Below, piece after piece: positions 50,722 to 61,702 of a DNA stretch of 64,000 bases; position 1 is the first letter of the stretch, and each line of letters begins with the position of its first letter. The notes below the pieces were generated by a model. The model had not been told where the DNA came from, made no database searches, and was given only the letters and a program-made list of their open reading frames with translations. Source of the DNA: Achromobacter piechaudii NBRC 102461 (GTDB lineage: Bacteria > Pseudomonadota > Gammaproteobacteria > Burkholderiales > Burkholderiaceae_B); the NCBI RefSeq assembly GCF_001571245.1, contig NZ_BCTK01000012.1, forward strand, positions 186,001-250,000, in the 5' to 3' direction. Made by a program: the position numbers and the translations under genes.

Positions 50722-53349
50722 CTACAGCGGCTGGAGATCTTCGCCCAGCATCCGCACCAGCAAGGCCTCGCCATTGTCGGCGACCCGCAGTTCGCCATAC
50801 CGCGCCACTTCGTAGCGCTTGGCCTCGCCCTCCGGAAAGAACCAGGCGTTGGTCACGATGCGCACGCCGCGATCGCGGACGCGGTACCGCAACGGCACTT
50901 CGCCCGGCGCTTTCGGCTGCACGTCCGGCTGGATGCGCAGCGCCGTGGCGACGCCGCGCGCATCAGGTTGCAGCATCACGTAGCCGTCGGGTTCGACGCC
51001 CATCAGGGAATCGTCATCGACCGGGCGATCGCCCCCCAGCCGCAAGCGGGTGATATCGCGGCTGGCCGCGAAATTCAGCGCCATGTAGTCGCCCTGCATC
51101 AATGAGCGGGGGTCCACGGGCGCCAACTCCAGGATCACGACCTTGCCGGTCGCCAGCAGCTTCTCGCGCTGCCAGATGCCGCCGTTGGCCACCACCAGCA
51201 CCAGTGCCAGTCCGCCCAGGATGGCCAGCGTGCGCCAGCGCAGCGGACCTGACACCGGAGGCAGCGGCGCGCGCCGGTCGGGCGATTGCGTGCGCATCAG
51301 GCGCGGCACCAGCCAGACCAGGCCGCGCAGCACGAACAGCAGCAGCGCACCACCGCCCAGCCACAGGGCCTTTTGCAGCAGTGGCACCTCAAGCTGGTAG
51401 TAATAGACGCCCAGATACACCAGCAGGCTCAACACGCCGAAAATGACCAGGCGCAGTTGGTTCAATCCAAAACCCAGCAGCAGCCAGGCCAGCGCAAACC
51501 CGACGCCCGGGCTGGGCAGCCAGAACAACGCCAGCGCCAGCAAGGCCAGGGGCACGCCCCAGGTGACGCCTGCCGTCAACACGTGGCGGCGCGGCCAGAG
51601 CACTGCCATCGCTGCTGCCGCCGGAAGCAGAGCACCCGCCACCACCAGGAACGCGCCCTGGGGATTGAGCTGCCACATGGCCGGCAAGTTCAGGGCCGAG
51701 ATACCGCCCGCCAGCCACACCATGCCCTGCACGGACAAGAGGAAAGCCCAGGCCAGCGGCTCCAGCGCGTGGCCGCGCTTGCCGCCCATGCGATGGCTCC
51801 AGGTCAGGATGACCGCCGTGGACCACGCGCCGATGACGGCAATGGGCAACCAGACGAAGCCCGCGCGGTTCGGATCGAAGTACAGCCAGGCATCCAGCAG
51901 ATCGTCGCTCAACAGGTCGGGCGAGAGCACGCGCCAGATCAGGGCGGCGCCGGCCTGCGCGATCAGCAGGCCCGAAAGAAAGCGCAGGATCACGTCGGGA
52001 CCCAGCGCGTAGACCACCGCCGCCATCAGCAGCACGAACAAGCACGCGCTGGTGAACGAGGTGGAGCTGGCAAGGCCGTAGATAAGAAGCAGCTGGCCGG
52101 TGAAAGCCATCGCGGTGCCGCATTGGCGCCAGAATGGGCCGGCGTCGCTGCGCAGCACCGCCACGCCCGCGCCGCATAGCACCAGGCCGGCCACGAGCGC
52201 GCTCTCGTCGGTCGTGACGATGTTGGAGAACGCCACGAACACCAGCAACAGCAAGGTCGCCAGCCAGGCGCTCAGGCCAAGCAGGCATTGCACGTACCAA
52301 GGCGGTTCGGCATGCGGCTTGGCGGCGGGGGCCAGTTGCGCCACCGGCGTGCCGGCGTCGCCCGATTCCACCGCGTTACCCGCCGAGGCGGCGGCGGGTT
52401 CGGCGTCCGCCGTCACGATGGGGGTCGCCGGTTCGGCCGCCAGCTTGCGCAGCCAGCGCGCGGCCAGGACGGCCTCGGCCATGAGCAGGGCGGCCAGCGG
52501 CAGCGCCGCCCACACGCCGGGCTCCAGCCGCAGCAGCCATTCGCCCACCACCCGCAGCGAGACGCAGATGACGCCCGCCGCCAGCATGGCCAGGATGATC
52601 AGGTCGCGCCGCCCACGCTGATAGAAAAAGCCCAGGCCCAGCGTCGCGGCGACCCAGGCGATGCCATTGAGCGATCCGACGTTGCGTCCGATGAAGTCGC
52701 CGAACATCAGCGACACCACCAGGGTGCTGATGACGATGGCGGCCAGGACGCGGGGACCAATCAGCGTGCTGGCCCGCCAGCGGCGCGCCGCCAGTTCCCA
52801 GCCCAGCAGCAAGGTCAGGTTGAGCGCCGCCATGATGAGATTGGGCAGGCCCGAGCCGTCATAGAGGGCATACCAGGTGAACACCCGTTCGCCCAGCCAC
52901 AATGCGGCGGCAACGTTCAGCACCAGCACCCACAATAGCCACACGGCCTGGCTGGCCGAAGCCAGCGCCCACGGCAGCAGCAGAACCGCCCACCAGGCGA
53001 ACAATTCCCAGGTATCGGCGCCAGTCTGGTAAGTTTGACCCAATAACGCGAGCAAGGCGCCCAGCAGGATGCCGGCCAATGCCAGAAGCGCGCCGGGGAT
53101 GCTGCGCCGCACGCCGGGCGAGGCGCGAAGGCGCAAACCGGCCCATGCCGCGGCAAGCGCCGATATCGCCAGCAAACCTTGCGTGCCGGCAAAGCGCTGC
53201 ACTTTTGTCATGTCCTGCCAGTTGGCGGCGACCCAGCAAATTGCAGCGCTGCCCAGCAGCAAAACACCTAGCCACAAGGTGCTTCGCGCCAAAAATTGAC
53301 GCCAAGCGTGCAGTTCGGATCCCGCTTGTCTTTCAGTGCCGACTTGCAT
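50722..53349 (-). CDS. Large membrane protein, DUF2157-DUF4401-GDYXXLXY fusion
   Basis: 875 aa with roughly 18-20 membrane helices. N-terminal part (WLGVLLLGSAAICWVAANWQDMTKVQR ... ALLGQTYQTGADTWELFAWWAVLLLPWAL) is DUF2157. The middle helices suit DUF4401. The C-terminal soluble segment has LMQGDYMALNF (GDYxxLxY with F in place of the last Tyr, around residue 755) and ends in a beta-rich domain. These are often separate genes, so this is a natural fusion. Function unknown; family members are inner-membrane proteins. It opens with MQVGTERQAG after a TGCCGAC gap from topB. Confidence 0.82.
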   Translation of the reverse strand: MQVGTERQAGSELHAWRQFLARSTLWLGVLLLGSAAICWVAANWQDMTKVQRFAGTQGLLAISALAAAWAGLRLRASPGVRRSIPGALLALAGILLGALLALLGQTYQTGADTWELFAWWAVLLLPWALASASQAVWLLWVLVLNVAAALWLGERVFTWYALYDGSGLPNLIMAALNLTLLLGWELAARRWRASTLIGPRVLAAIVISTLVVSLMFGDFIGRNVGSLNGIAWVAATLGLGFFYQRGRRDLIILAMLAAGVICVSLRVVGEWLLRLEPGVWAALPLAALLMAEAVLAARWLRKLAAEPATPIVTADAEPAAASAGNAVESGDAGTPVAQLAPAAKPHAEPPWYVQCLLGLSAWLATLLLLVFVAFSNIVTTDESALVAGLVLCGAGVAVLRSDAGPFWRQCGTAMAFTGQLLLIYGLASSTSFTSACLFVLLMAAVVYALGPDVILRFLSGLLIAQAGAALIWRVLSPDLLSDDLLDAWLYFDPNRAGFVWLPIAVIGAWSTAVILTWSHRMGGKRGHALEPLAWAFLLSVQGMVWLAGGISALNLPAMWQLNPQGAFLVVAGALLPAAAAMAVLWPRRHVLTAGVTWGVPLALLALALFWLPSPGVGFALAWLLLGFGLNQLRLVIFGVLSLLVYLGVYYYQLEVPLLQKALWLGGGALLLFVLRGLVWLVPRLMRTQSPDRRAPLPPVSGPLRWRTLAILGGLALVLVVANGGIWQREKLLATGKVVILELAPVDPRSLMQGDYMALNFAASRDITRLRLGGDRPVDDDSLMGVEPDGYVMLQPDARGVATALRIQPDVQPKAPGEVPLRYRVRDRGVRIVTNAWFFPEGEAKRYEVARYGELRVADNGEALLVRMLGEDLQPL

Positions 53350-53411
53350 CTGGCGAATCTCCGATCTTATTATCCGCGCTACTAAGGCGGGACTACCGCC
53401 ACTGGATACAC

Positions 53412-56060
53412 ATGAATAAAACGCTGATTATTGCCGAGAAGCCCTCGGTGGCCCTTGATATATCACGCGCCTTGGGAGGCTTCGCGCGCGAGGGCGACTA
53501 TTTTGAAAGCGAACGTTACGTCCTGGCGTCCAGCATTGGCCACTTGTTGAGCTTGGTCGCGCCCAATGATCCGGTCAAGGGAAAGTGGAGCTTCACGCAC
53601 CTGCCCGTGATTCCGCCGGAATTCGAACTGGGCCCCACTGACAAGAAGTCGGCCGAACGTCTGAAGCTGCTGGTCCGCCTGGCCAAGCGCAAGGACGTGG
53701 ACTCGATCATCAACGCCTGTGACGCCGGACGCGAAGGCGAACTGATCTTCCGCTACATCATTCAGTATGCGGGCGTGAAAAAGCCGATTCAGCGTCTGTG
53801 GCTGCAATCGATGACGCAGGCCGCCATCCGCGAAGCCTTCGCCAACCTGCGCGACGACTCGCAGCTGAAGCCGCTGGAAGCGGCCGCCCGTTCGCGCGCC
53901 GAGGCCGACTGGCTGGTGGGCATCAACGGCACGCGCGCCATGACCGCCTTCAACAGCAAGGACGGCGGCTTCTTCAAGACGCCGGTGGGCCGCGTGCAGA
54001 CGCCGACGCTGGCCATCGTGGCCGAACGCGAAGAGCGCATCCGTCGTTTCGTGCCGCGCGACTACTGGGAAGTGCGCGCGACCTTCATCGCCGCCGCCGG
54101 CCTTTACGAAGGCCGCTGGATCGACCCGCAATTCAAGAAAGATGACCGCGACCCCGAAAAACGCGAGTCGCGCCTGTGGTCGGCCGCCGCCGCGCAAAGC
54201 GTGGTTGCCGCCTGCCGCGAGCAGCCGGGCAGCGTTACCGAGGAATCCAAGCCGTCGACCCAGATGTCGCCGGCCCTGTACGACCTGACCTCGCTCCAGC
54301 GCGAAGCCAACGGCCGTTTCGGCTTTTCCGCCAAGACCACGCTGGCGCTGGCGCAGACCTTGTACGAACGCCACAAGGCGCTGACCTATCCGCGTACCGA
54401 CTCGCGCTATCTGCCCGAGGACTACATCACCACGGTGCAGGAGACGATGCGCGCGCTGGCCAAGGGCGGTTCGAACGCCGTCGGCGGCCTGTCGCGCCAC
54501 GCCGATACCGTCGTCAGCCAGCAATGGGTGAAGCCGAACCGCCGCATCTTCGACAACAAGAAGGTGTCGGATCACTTTGCCATCATCCCCACGCTGCAAA
54601 TTCCGCATGACCTGAGCGAAGCCGAGGCCAAGCTGTACGACCTGGTGCTCAAGCGCTTCCTGGCCGTGTTCTTCCCGGCCGCCGAATACCGCGTCACCAC
54701 CCGCCTGACCGAAGTGCAGGGGCACCGCTTCCGCACCGACGGCAAGGTGCTGGTCACCCCGGGCTGGCTCGCCGTGTACGGCAAGGAAGCCCAGGGCGAA
54801 GACGCCAACCTGGTGCCGGTTGCCGATGGCGAAACCGTGCGCACGGAAGACGTGGAAGCCGTCGGCCTGTCCACCAAGCCGCCCGCCCGCTTCAACGAAG
54901 GCACGTTGCTGTCCGCCATGGAAGGCGCGGGCAAGCTGGTGGACGACGAAGAGCTGCGCGAAGCCATGTCCGAGCGCGGCCTGGGCACGCCGGCCACGCG
55001 CGCCGCCATCATCGAAGGCCTGCTCAACGAGGTCTACCTGCGCCGCGAAGGCCGCGACCTGGTGCCCACCGCCAAGGCGCGCCAGTTGATGACGCTGCTG
55101 TCGGGCCTGGACGTGACCGAACTGACTTCGCCCGAACTGACGGGCGAGTGGGAACACAAGCTCAAGCAGATCGAGCAGGGCGGCCTGGGCCGCGAGGCGT
55201 TCATGCGCGAAATCGCGCAGATGACGCAGGTCATCGTCAAGCGCGCCAAGGAATACGAGCGCGACACGGTGCCCGGCGACTACGCCACCTTGCAGACGCC
55301 GTGCCCCAAGTGCGGCGCGGTGGTGAAGGAAAACTACCGCCGCTTTGCCTGCACCGCCTGCGATTTCTCGATCGGCAAGCACCCGGGCGGCCGCACGTTC
55401 GAGCTGCCCGAAGTCGAAGAGCTGCTGGCCAAGCGCGAGATCGGTCCGCTGCAAGGCTTCATCAGCAAGATGGGTCGGCCGTTCGCGGCCATCCTGCGCA
55501 TCAGTGACGAATACAAGCTGGAATTCGACTTCGGCCAGAACGACGAAGACGATGCCGAAGCGGTGGACTTCTCCGGCCACACGCCGGTGGGCGCCTGCCC
55601 CAAGTGCCAATCGCGCGTATTCGAACACGGCATGAGCTACGTGTGCGAGAAGTCGGTCGGTCCCGAAAAGACCTGCGACTTCCGTTCGGGCAAGGTCATC
55701 CTGCAACAGGAGATCTCGGCCGAGCAGATGGGCAAGCTGCTGTCCGCGGGCCGCACCGACCTGCTCGAAGGCTTTGTGTCCAGCCGCACCAACCGCAAGT
55801 TCAAGGCGTTCCTGGTGCGTCAGCCCGACGGCAAGATCGGCTTCGAATTCGAGCCGCGTCCTGAAAAACCGGGCCGCGCGCCGTCCAAGACCGCTGCAAA
55901 AACCGCGACCAAGACGGCCGCCAAGAAGGCGCCAGCCAAGAAGGCTGCGGTGAAGAAAGCCGCGACCAAGACCGCCACGAAAACGGCCACCAAGACGGCA
56001 AGCAAAACCGCCGTCAAGAAAGCCGTGAAGAAGGCCGCGCCCAAGAAGACCGCCGCGTAA
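53412..56060 (+). CDS. topB: DNA topoisomerase III with histone-H1-like tail
   Basis: 882 aa type IA topoisomerase. Toprim start MNKTLIIAEKPSVALDISRAL, DAGREGELIFRYI (acidic Mg site), catalytic Tyr at about residue 326 in ALTYPRTDSRYLPED, and ERGLGTPATRAAIIEGL. Two C-terminal zinc fingers follow (CPKCGAVVKENYRRFACTAC and CPKCQSRVFEHGMSYVC...C). The last 60 residues are a Lys/Ala repeat (KKAPAKKAAVKKAATKT) like bacterial histone-H1 proteins, a common feature in Bordetella relatives. It relaxes and decatenates DNA. Divergent from the DUF2157 gene. Confidence 0.94.
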   Translation: MNKTLIIAEKPSVALDISRALGGFAREGDYFESERYVLASSIGHLLSLVAPNDPVKGKWSFTHLPVIPPEFELGPTDKKSAERLKLLVRLAKRKDVDSIINACDAGREGELIFRYIIQYAGVKKPIQRLWLQSMTQAAIREAFANLRDDSQLKPLEAAARSRAEADWLVGINGTRAMTAFNSKDGGFFKTPVGRVQTPTLAIVAEREERIRRFVPRDYWEVRATFIAAAGLYEGRWIDPQFKKDDRDPEKRESRLWSAAAAQSVVAACREQPGSVTEESKPSTQMSPALYDLTSLQREANGRFGFSAKTTLALAQTLYERHKALTYPRTDSRYLPEDYITTVQETMRALAKGGSNAVGGLSRHADTVVSQQWVKPNRRIFDNKKVSDHFAIIPTLQIPHDLSEAEAKLYDLVLKRFLAVFFPAAEYRVTTRLTEVQGHRFRTDGKVLVTPGWLAVYGKEAQGEDANLVPVADGETVRTEDVEAVGLSTKPPARFNEGTLLSAMEGAGKLVDDEELREAMSERGLGTPATRAAIIEGLLNEVYLRREGRDLVPTAKARQLMTLLSGLDVTELTSPELTGEWEHKLKQIEQGGLGREAFMREIAQMTQVIVKRAKEYERDTVPGDYATLQTPCPKCGAVVKENYRRFACTACDFSIGKHPGGRTFELPEVEELLAKREIGPLQGFISKMGRPFAAILRISDEYKLEFDFGQNDEDDAEAVDFSGHTPVGACPKCQSRVFEHGMSYVCEKSVGPEKTCDFRSGKVILQQEISAEQMGKLLSAGRTDLLEGFVSSRTNRKFKAFLVRQPDGKIGFEFEPRPEKPGRAPSKTAAKTATKTAAKKAPAKKAAVKKAATKTATKTATKTASKTAVKKAVKKAAPKKTAA

Positions 56061-56139
56061 AGGGTCACGGCATGGGGGGCCGGCCGCAAGCCCGGCCCCG
56101 CCCATCGCCGCCTTGAGCGCCATCATCCCGATACGCACC

Positions 56140-56164
56140 AACGCCCGGACAAGCCGGGCGTTTT
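56140..56164 (+). terminator. Intrinsic terminator after topB
   Basis: AACGCCCGG acaag CCGGGCGTT followed by TTCC, with a short T-run. A further hairpin without T-run, GGGGCCGG/CCGGCCCC at 56076-56099, lies closer to the stop. Confidence 0.75.
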
Positions 56165-56237
56165 CCATTGTTGGACGGCAGGCGCTGGGGTATTGTTTAC
56201 GCCAAACAGCTGCAACCAAAACCACGACGAGGACGAC

Positions 56238-57295
56238 ATGACCGCTAGTTCCCGCTTTACCACTCGCCGCCGCGTGCTGGCGGCCGCCGGGTCCCTGGCC
56301 GGCATCGCCTTGCTGGACGGACGCGTCGCGTTCGCCCAACCCAAGCTGGGCCGCGTCGTCTACGGGCAAGGCAGCATCGACCCTTTTTTCGCGGCCGGCT
56401 ATGTGGCGCTCAAGAAGGGCTATTTCGGTGAAGGCGGGCTGGAAGTCGAGTACCTGAATTCGCAAAGCGGCCCGCGCACCAACCAGTTGCTGGCGGCCGG
56501 CCAGATCGTATTTGGCGCTACCGCCGCCACCGCCGCGCCCGCGCTGACCATTGCCGGCAAGGCCGCCACGCTGGTGTTCGGCTTTGACCGCAAGCTGACC
56601 TACGCCAACGTCATCGTGCGCCGCGAAGACTACGACAGCGGCAAGATCAAATCGCTGAAAGACCTCGCAGGCAAGCGCGTCGGCGCCACGCAGCCACAGT
56701 CCAGCACCTGGCTGATGGCGCTCTACCTGATGCAGAAGGCCGGCGTGGCCGACAAGGTGGACATCCGCCCGCTGGGCGATCTGGCCACGATGCTGGGCGC
56801 GCTCAAGACCGGCTCGGTATCGGCCAGCATGGCCACGATGTCCATGATGGAACAGGCGCGCCAGGAAGGCTGGGGCGTACCGATATTCGACGCCACCACC
56901 GAAAGTTCGTGGAACGAATTCATGGGCGGCGACGTCCCCGGCATCGCCGCGCTGACGCTGCAAGACACCATCCAGAAGCGGCCCGAAGTGGTGCAGGCCT
57001 TCGTGACCGCGATGGTCAAGGCGCAGGACTTCATCACCGCCAACTCGGCATCCGGCATCACCGACGTCATCTACGACGACTACCTCAGCGCGTTCCCGCG
57101 CGCCGCCATTGAAAAGACGCTGGGCGTCTACAAGGACACGGTGTTCTTGAAAGACAACATCATCACCGAAGACGCCTACAACCGCATGACGGCCATCATG
57201 GGCGATGGCCGCCAGTTCTCGAACGACGAAATCAAGACCGTGCCCTACGCCAAGTGTGTCGACATGAGCTTCGTGCGCAAAGCGCGGGGCCTTTG

Positions 57296-57296
<1 letters not shown>
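56238..57296 (+). CDS. NitT/TauT-type ABC importer binding protein
   Basis: 352 aa. The N-terminus TTRRRVLAAAGSLAGIALLDG looks like a Tat signal (twin Arg, hydrophobic core), so it may be exported folded. Mature part: LGRVVYGQGSIDPFFAAGYVALKKGYFGEGGLEVEYLNSQSGP, then GATAATAAPALTIAG and AGKRVGATQPQSSTWLMALYL: family of nitrate/taurine/sulfonate or pyrimidine-precursor binding proteins (NMT1/THI5-like). GAGGACGAC precedes the ATG. The stop shares a base with the next start (TGATG). Confidence 0.85.
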
Positions 57297-58066
<770 letters not shown>

Positions 58067-58079
58067 CGCTTACGCCTCC

Positions 58080-58934
58080 ATGATGTCGACTGAAACTTCC
58101 GATTCCTTGCAGGACCAGCTGCGGCTGGACCGCCGCGCCGGCATCAAGCGCCGGCTGCGCATCACCTTGTGGCAAGTGCTGATACTTGCCGTCATCCTGG
58201 GCTCCTGGGAAACGCTGACGCGCATTCCGTGGTTCACGCAGAACACCTTGTTCGACCCCTTCTTCATCAGCCAGCCTTCGCGCGTGGCGGTGCGGCTGTG
58301 GGAATGGCTACAGCCCGGGCCGCGCTCGGTCTGGCCGCACCTGTGGCTGACCTTGCAGGCGACGATGGTGGGGCTGGTGGTGGGCGTGGGCAGCGGCTTC
58401 ATCGTCGGCATGACCCTTAGCCGCAGCCGCTTCCTGGCCGATGTGTTCAACCCTTTCATCGTGGCGTTCAACTCGATGCCGCGCATCGCGTTCGTGCCGC
58501 TCATCACCATGTTCTTCGGCCTGGGGCTGGCGTCCAAGGTGGTGACGTCGTGGTTCGTGGTGTTCTTCCTGGTGTTCTTCAACACCTACAAGGGCGGCCG
58601 CAGCGTCGAGCGCGAATTGGTGGACTTCTGCCGTACGCTGGGCGCCTCGCCGCGCCAGATCCTGTGGCGCGTGCGCATACCCACGGCGGCGGCCTGGACC
58701 TTCGCCGCGTTACCCAACGCGATCAGCTTCGCGCTGATCGGCGTGGTGCTGGCCGAATTCGTCGGGTCCACCACCGGCATGGGCTATCTGATGATCACCG
58801 CGCTGGCCACCCTGAACGCCACCGACATGTTCGCCGCCGTGACCTTGTTGTCCATCGTCGGCATCGCGCTGGTTTATTGTGTGACCTGGCTTGAACGGCG
58901 GCTGCTGCACTGGGCGCCGGAATTCAGGGAATGA
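58080..58934 (+). CDS. NitT/TauT-type ABC importer permease
   Basis: 284 aa, TauC/SsuC-type inner-membrane permease with six helices; EAA loop VDFCRTLGASPRQILWRVRIPTAA. A 40-residue cytoplasmic head precedes the first helix (WQVLILAVILGSWETL). ATGs at 58080 and 58083 are both possible starts. It starts 13 bp after the ATPase and finishes the importer. Confidence 0.9.
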   Translation: MMSTETSDSLQDQLRLDRRAGIKRRLRITLWQVLILAVILGSWETLTRIPWFTQNTLFDPFFISQPSRVAVRLWEWLQPGPRSVWPHLWLTLQATMVGLVVGVGSGFIVGMTLSRSRFLADVFNPFIVAFNSMPRIAFVPLITMFFGLGLASKVVTSWFVVFFLVFFNTYKGGRSVERELVDFCRTLGASPRQILWRVRIPTAAAWTFAALPNAISFALIGVVLAEFVGSTTGMGYLMITALATLNATDMFAAVTLLSIVGIALVYCVTWLERRLLHWAPEFRE

Positions 58935-58959
58935 CCATGGAAAAATCGGGACCGCATCG

Positions 58960-59739
58960 ATGAGCACACTTCCGTATCTGCGTAACTTCGACCTGACGGG
59001 CCAGGTCGCGCTGGTGACCGGCTCGGCGCGTGGGCTGGGCTTTTGCATCGCGCGGGCCTTGGCGGGCTGCGGCGCGCGCGTGCTGATCAACGGGCGCAGC
59101 GCCGCGTCGGTCGACGCCGCCGTGGCCGAGCTGGCCAATGCCGGGCTGGACGCGCATGGCTTGCCGTTCGACGTCAGCCGCGACGATGAAATGCAGCGCG
59201 CCTTCCAGCGCATCGACGATGAACACGGCCGTCTCGACGTGCTGGTCAACAACGTCGGCGCGCGCAACCGCAAGACGCTGCGCGACACCAGCCCCGCCGA
59301 AATCCGCGAGCTGATCGATACGGACCTGGTCGCCGGCATGCTGCTGGCGAAGTTCGCGGCCGAGCGCATGATGCGCCAGGGCGGCGGCCGCCTGATCGCG
59401 ATCACTTCGGTGGTGGGGGAGCTGGCCCGCGCGGGCGACGCCGTGTATCCGGCCGCCAAGCAGGGCCTGACCGGCATGGTGCGCGCGCTGGCGGCGGAAT
59501 TCGGCGGCCATCACATCACCAGCAACGCGATTGCGCCCGGCACCTTCGCCACCGAAACCAATGCGACCATGGTGGCCGATCCCAACGTCGGCCCGCGCGT
59601 CGCGGCCCGCAATCCGACGGGGCGTTGGGGCGAACCCGAGGAAATCGCCGGCGCGGCGGTGTTCCTGGCCTCGCCGGCCGCGTCCTATGTGAACGGGCAC
59701 GTGCTGGTGGTGGACGGCGGCCTGTCGATTCAGTTCTAA
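58960..59739 (+). CDS. SDR-family oxidoreductase
   Basis: 259 aa classical short-chain dehydrogenase. NAD(P) motif TGSARGLGFCIA (21-32), NNVGARN, active-site Tyr-Lys in YPAAKQ (Y163, K167) and PGTFATETNA, the later loop. Gene order, 26 bp after the permease on the same strand, makes it part of the NitT/TauT-type operon, so it should act on the imported compound or its product. FabG-like and gluconate/sorbose dehydrogenase-like members are close in sequence; substrate not assigned. Confidence 0.9.
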   Translation: MSTLPYLRNFDLTGQVALVTGSARGLGFCIARALAGCGARVLINGRSAASVDAAVAELANAGLDAHGLPFDVSRDDEMQRAFQRIDDEHGRLDVLVNNVGARNRKTLRDTSPAEIRELIDTDLVAGMLLAKFAAERMMRQGGGRLIAITSVVGELARAGDAVYPAAKQGLTGMVRALAAEFGGHHITSNAIAPGTFATETNATMVADPNVGPRVAARNPTGRWGEPEEIAGAAVFLASPAASYVNGHVLVVDGGLSIQF

Positions 59740-59782
59740 GGGCAAGGCGGGCGCGGTGCGCCCCCCCTCGGCCCCAGCCCGA

Positions 59783-61600
59783 TCAGGTCGTCTCGTCCTG
59801 GTACCAGACGCCTTCGGCCAGCATCATCTTCTGATGCCCATGACCTGCCGGCATCATCGGAAAGCAGTTCTCTTGCGCGGTCACGGCCACGTCCAGGAAG
59901 TAGGGGCCATCGTGGGCCAGGCATTCGGCCAGCGCCGCATCCAGCTTGGCCGGATCGTCCACGCGCGCCGCGCCCCAGCCGAACGCACGCGCCAGCGCCA
60001 CGAAATCGGGTAGCGATGCGTTGTAGCTATGGCTGTACCGCCCGCCATGGATCAGCTCCTGCCATTGGCGCACCATGCCCATGTAGCCGTTGTTGCACAG
60101 CACGACCTTCACGGGCGTCTGGTGCTGCATGGCCGTGGACAATTCCTGGATGTTCATCAGCACCGAGGCGTCGCCGCTGACGCACACCACTGTCTTGTCC
60201 GGATGCGCCACCTGCGCGCCGATCGCGGCCGGCACGCCGTAACCCATCGTGCCCGCGCCGCCCGAGGTCAGCCAACGGTTCGGCTTGTCGAACCGCAGGT
60301 ACTGCGCGGCCCACATCTGATGCTGGCCCACGTCGGTCGAGACGATGGCGTCCCGGTCCGACAGCGCGGCGTTCAGGCTGGACATCAGGTGCTGCGGCAG
60401 GATGGCGTCGGCGGCGGGCGTGAAACCCAGGCAGTCCTGCGCACGCCAGGCGTCGATGCGCTTGAACCACGGCGCCAGCCGCGCGGCCTCCAGCGGCGTA
60501 TCGCCCAGCTCGGCGCGCAGCGCGCGCACCAGCGGCAGGCAATCGCCCACCAGCGCCACGTCCACGCGCACCACCTTGTTGATGGAAGCGGGGTCGATGT
60601 CGATATGGATCTTGCGCGCATGCGGGCAGAATTCGGACAGCTTGCCGGTGATGCGGTCATCGAAACGGGCGCCTATGCACACCACCAGATCGGCGTTGTG
60701 CATGGCCAGGTTGGCTTCGACCGTGCCGTGCATGCCCAGCATGCCGACGAACTGCGGGTCGGACGCGGGAAAGGCGCCCAGCCCCATCAGGGTCAGCGTG
60801 CACGGCGCGCCGGTGTGGCGGACCAGATCGGTGTAAGCCTCGCAGGCCTCGGGGCCGGCGTTGATCAGCCCGCCTCCGCCGTAAAAGATGGGGCGGCGGG
60901 CCTGGGCGATCAGCGCGGCGGCGCGGCGCACGGCCGACTGCGGCAGCTTGGTCGCCAGCTTGCCCGACTGCCGGCGCGCACGCAGCGCGGCCAGCTTCTG
61001 TTGCGACGGCAGGCCCGGCACGTCGTCGTCCGCATCGCGCGGCACGGCCAGCTGCACATCCTTGGGAAAATCCACCAGCACCGGGCCGGGCCGGCCCTGG
61101 CGGGTCAAGTCGAACGCGCGGCCCACGACGTTGGCCACGTCGTCGACGGCGCGGATCTGGGTATTCCACTTGGTGACGGAACGCGAGATGCCGATGGCGT
61201 CGCATTCCTGGAACGCGTCGGTGCCGATGGCGGCAGTGGCCACCTGGCCGCTGATGCACAACACAGGGATCGAATCGCACATGGCGTCCAGCAGACCCGA
61301 AGTGGTGTTGGCCATGCCGGGGCCCGAGGTGACGAACACGACGCCTGTGCGGCCGGTGGTGCGGGCGTAGCCTTCAGCGGCGTGCACGGCGGCCTGCTCG
61401 TGGCGCACCAGTACGTGGCGCAAGCGCGGTTCGGCGTACAAGGCGTCATACAGCGGTAGGACCGCGCCGCCGGGATAGCCGAAGACGGTGTCCACCCCGT
61501 TCGCAATCAGCGTGTCGAGCAGAATCTTGGCCCCGTTCGCAAGCGGGGCGGAGGTGGCGGCTAGCGCGGCAGCGGCGGTGGGGTGCAGGCGATCGTTCAT
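59783..61600 (-). CDS. Acetolactate synthase large subunit-like (TPP enzyme)
   Basis: 605 aa. [32 protein letters not shown] and [19 protein letters not shown] (catalytic Glu 68), then the TPP-binding motif [12 protein letters not shown] ... [19 protein letters not shown]. It is the ALS type rather than pyruvate oxidase ([25 protein letters not shown] and [11 protein letters not shown] are conserved). No regulatory small subunit gene (ilvN/H type) is adjacent. Likely an alternative ALS or other thiamine-dependent carboligase. It is divergent from an Lrp-type regulator. Confidence 0.85.
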   Translation of the reverse strand: MNDRLHPTAAAALAATSAPLANGAKILLDTLIANGVDTVFGYPGGAVLPLYDALYAEPRLRHVLVRHEQAAVHAAEGYARTTGRTGVVFVTSGPGMANTTSGLLDAMCDSIPVLCISGQVATAAIGTDAFQECDAIGISRSVTKWNTQIRAVDDVANVVGRAFDLTRQGRPGPVLVDFPKDVQLAVPRDADDDVPGLPSQQKLAALRARRQSGKLATKLPQSAVRRAAALIAQARRPIFYGGGGLINAGPEACEAYTDLVRHTGAPCTLTLMGLGAFPASDPQFVGMLGMHGTVEANLAMHNADLVVCIGARFDDRITGKLSEFCPHARKIHIDIDPASINKVVRVDVALVGDCLPLVRALRAELGDTPLEAARLAPWFKRIDAWRAQDCLGFTPAADAILPQHLMSSLNAALSDRDAIVSTDVGQHQMWAAQYLRFDKPNRWLTSGGAGTMGYGVPAAIGAQVAHPDKTVVCVSGDASVLMNIQELSTAMQHQTPVKVVLCNNGYMGMVRQWQELIHGGRYSHSYNASLPDFVALARAFGWGAARVDDPAKLDAALAECLAHDGPYFLDVAVTAQENCFPMMPAGHGHQKMMLAEGVWYQDETT

Positions 61601-61702
61601 ACTATCTATCTTATTCGTAGCGCCGCAGAATTTTTATCTTCTTTTCCACGAATACCGGTCGATCGGAGTAAATTTGTCTTTGATTTGGAGGAATCAAAGA
61701 AA

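Noticed and set aside
53463-56963. A 1166-codon open frame on the minus strand opposite topB
   Set aside because: Antisense frame of a high-GC gene; its translation is low in complexity (His/Arg/Gly/Ala) and has no ribosome site or domain, while topB on the plus strand is complete.
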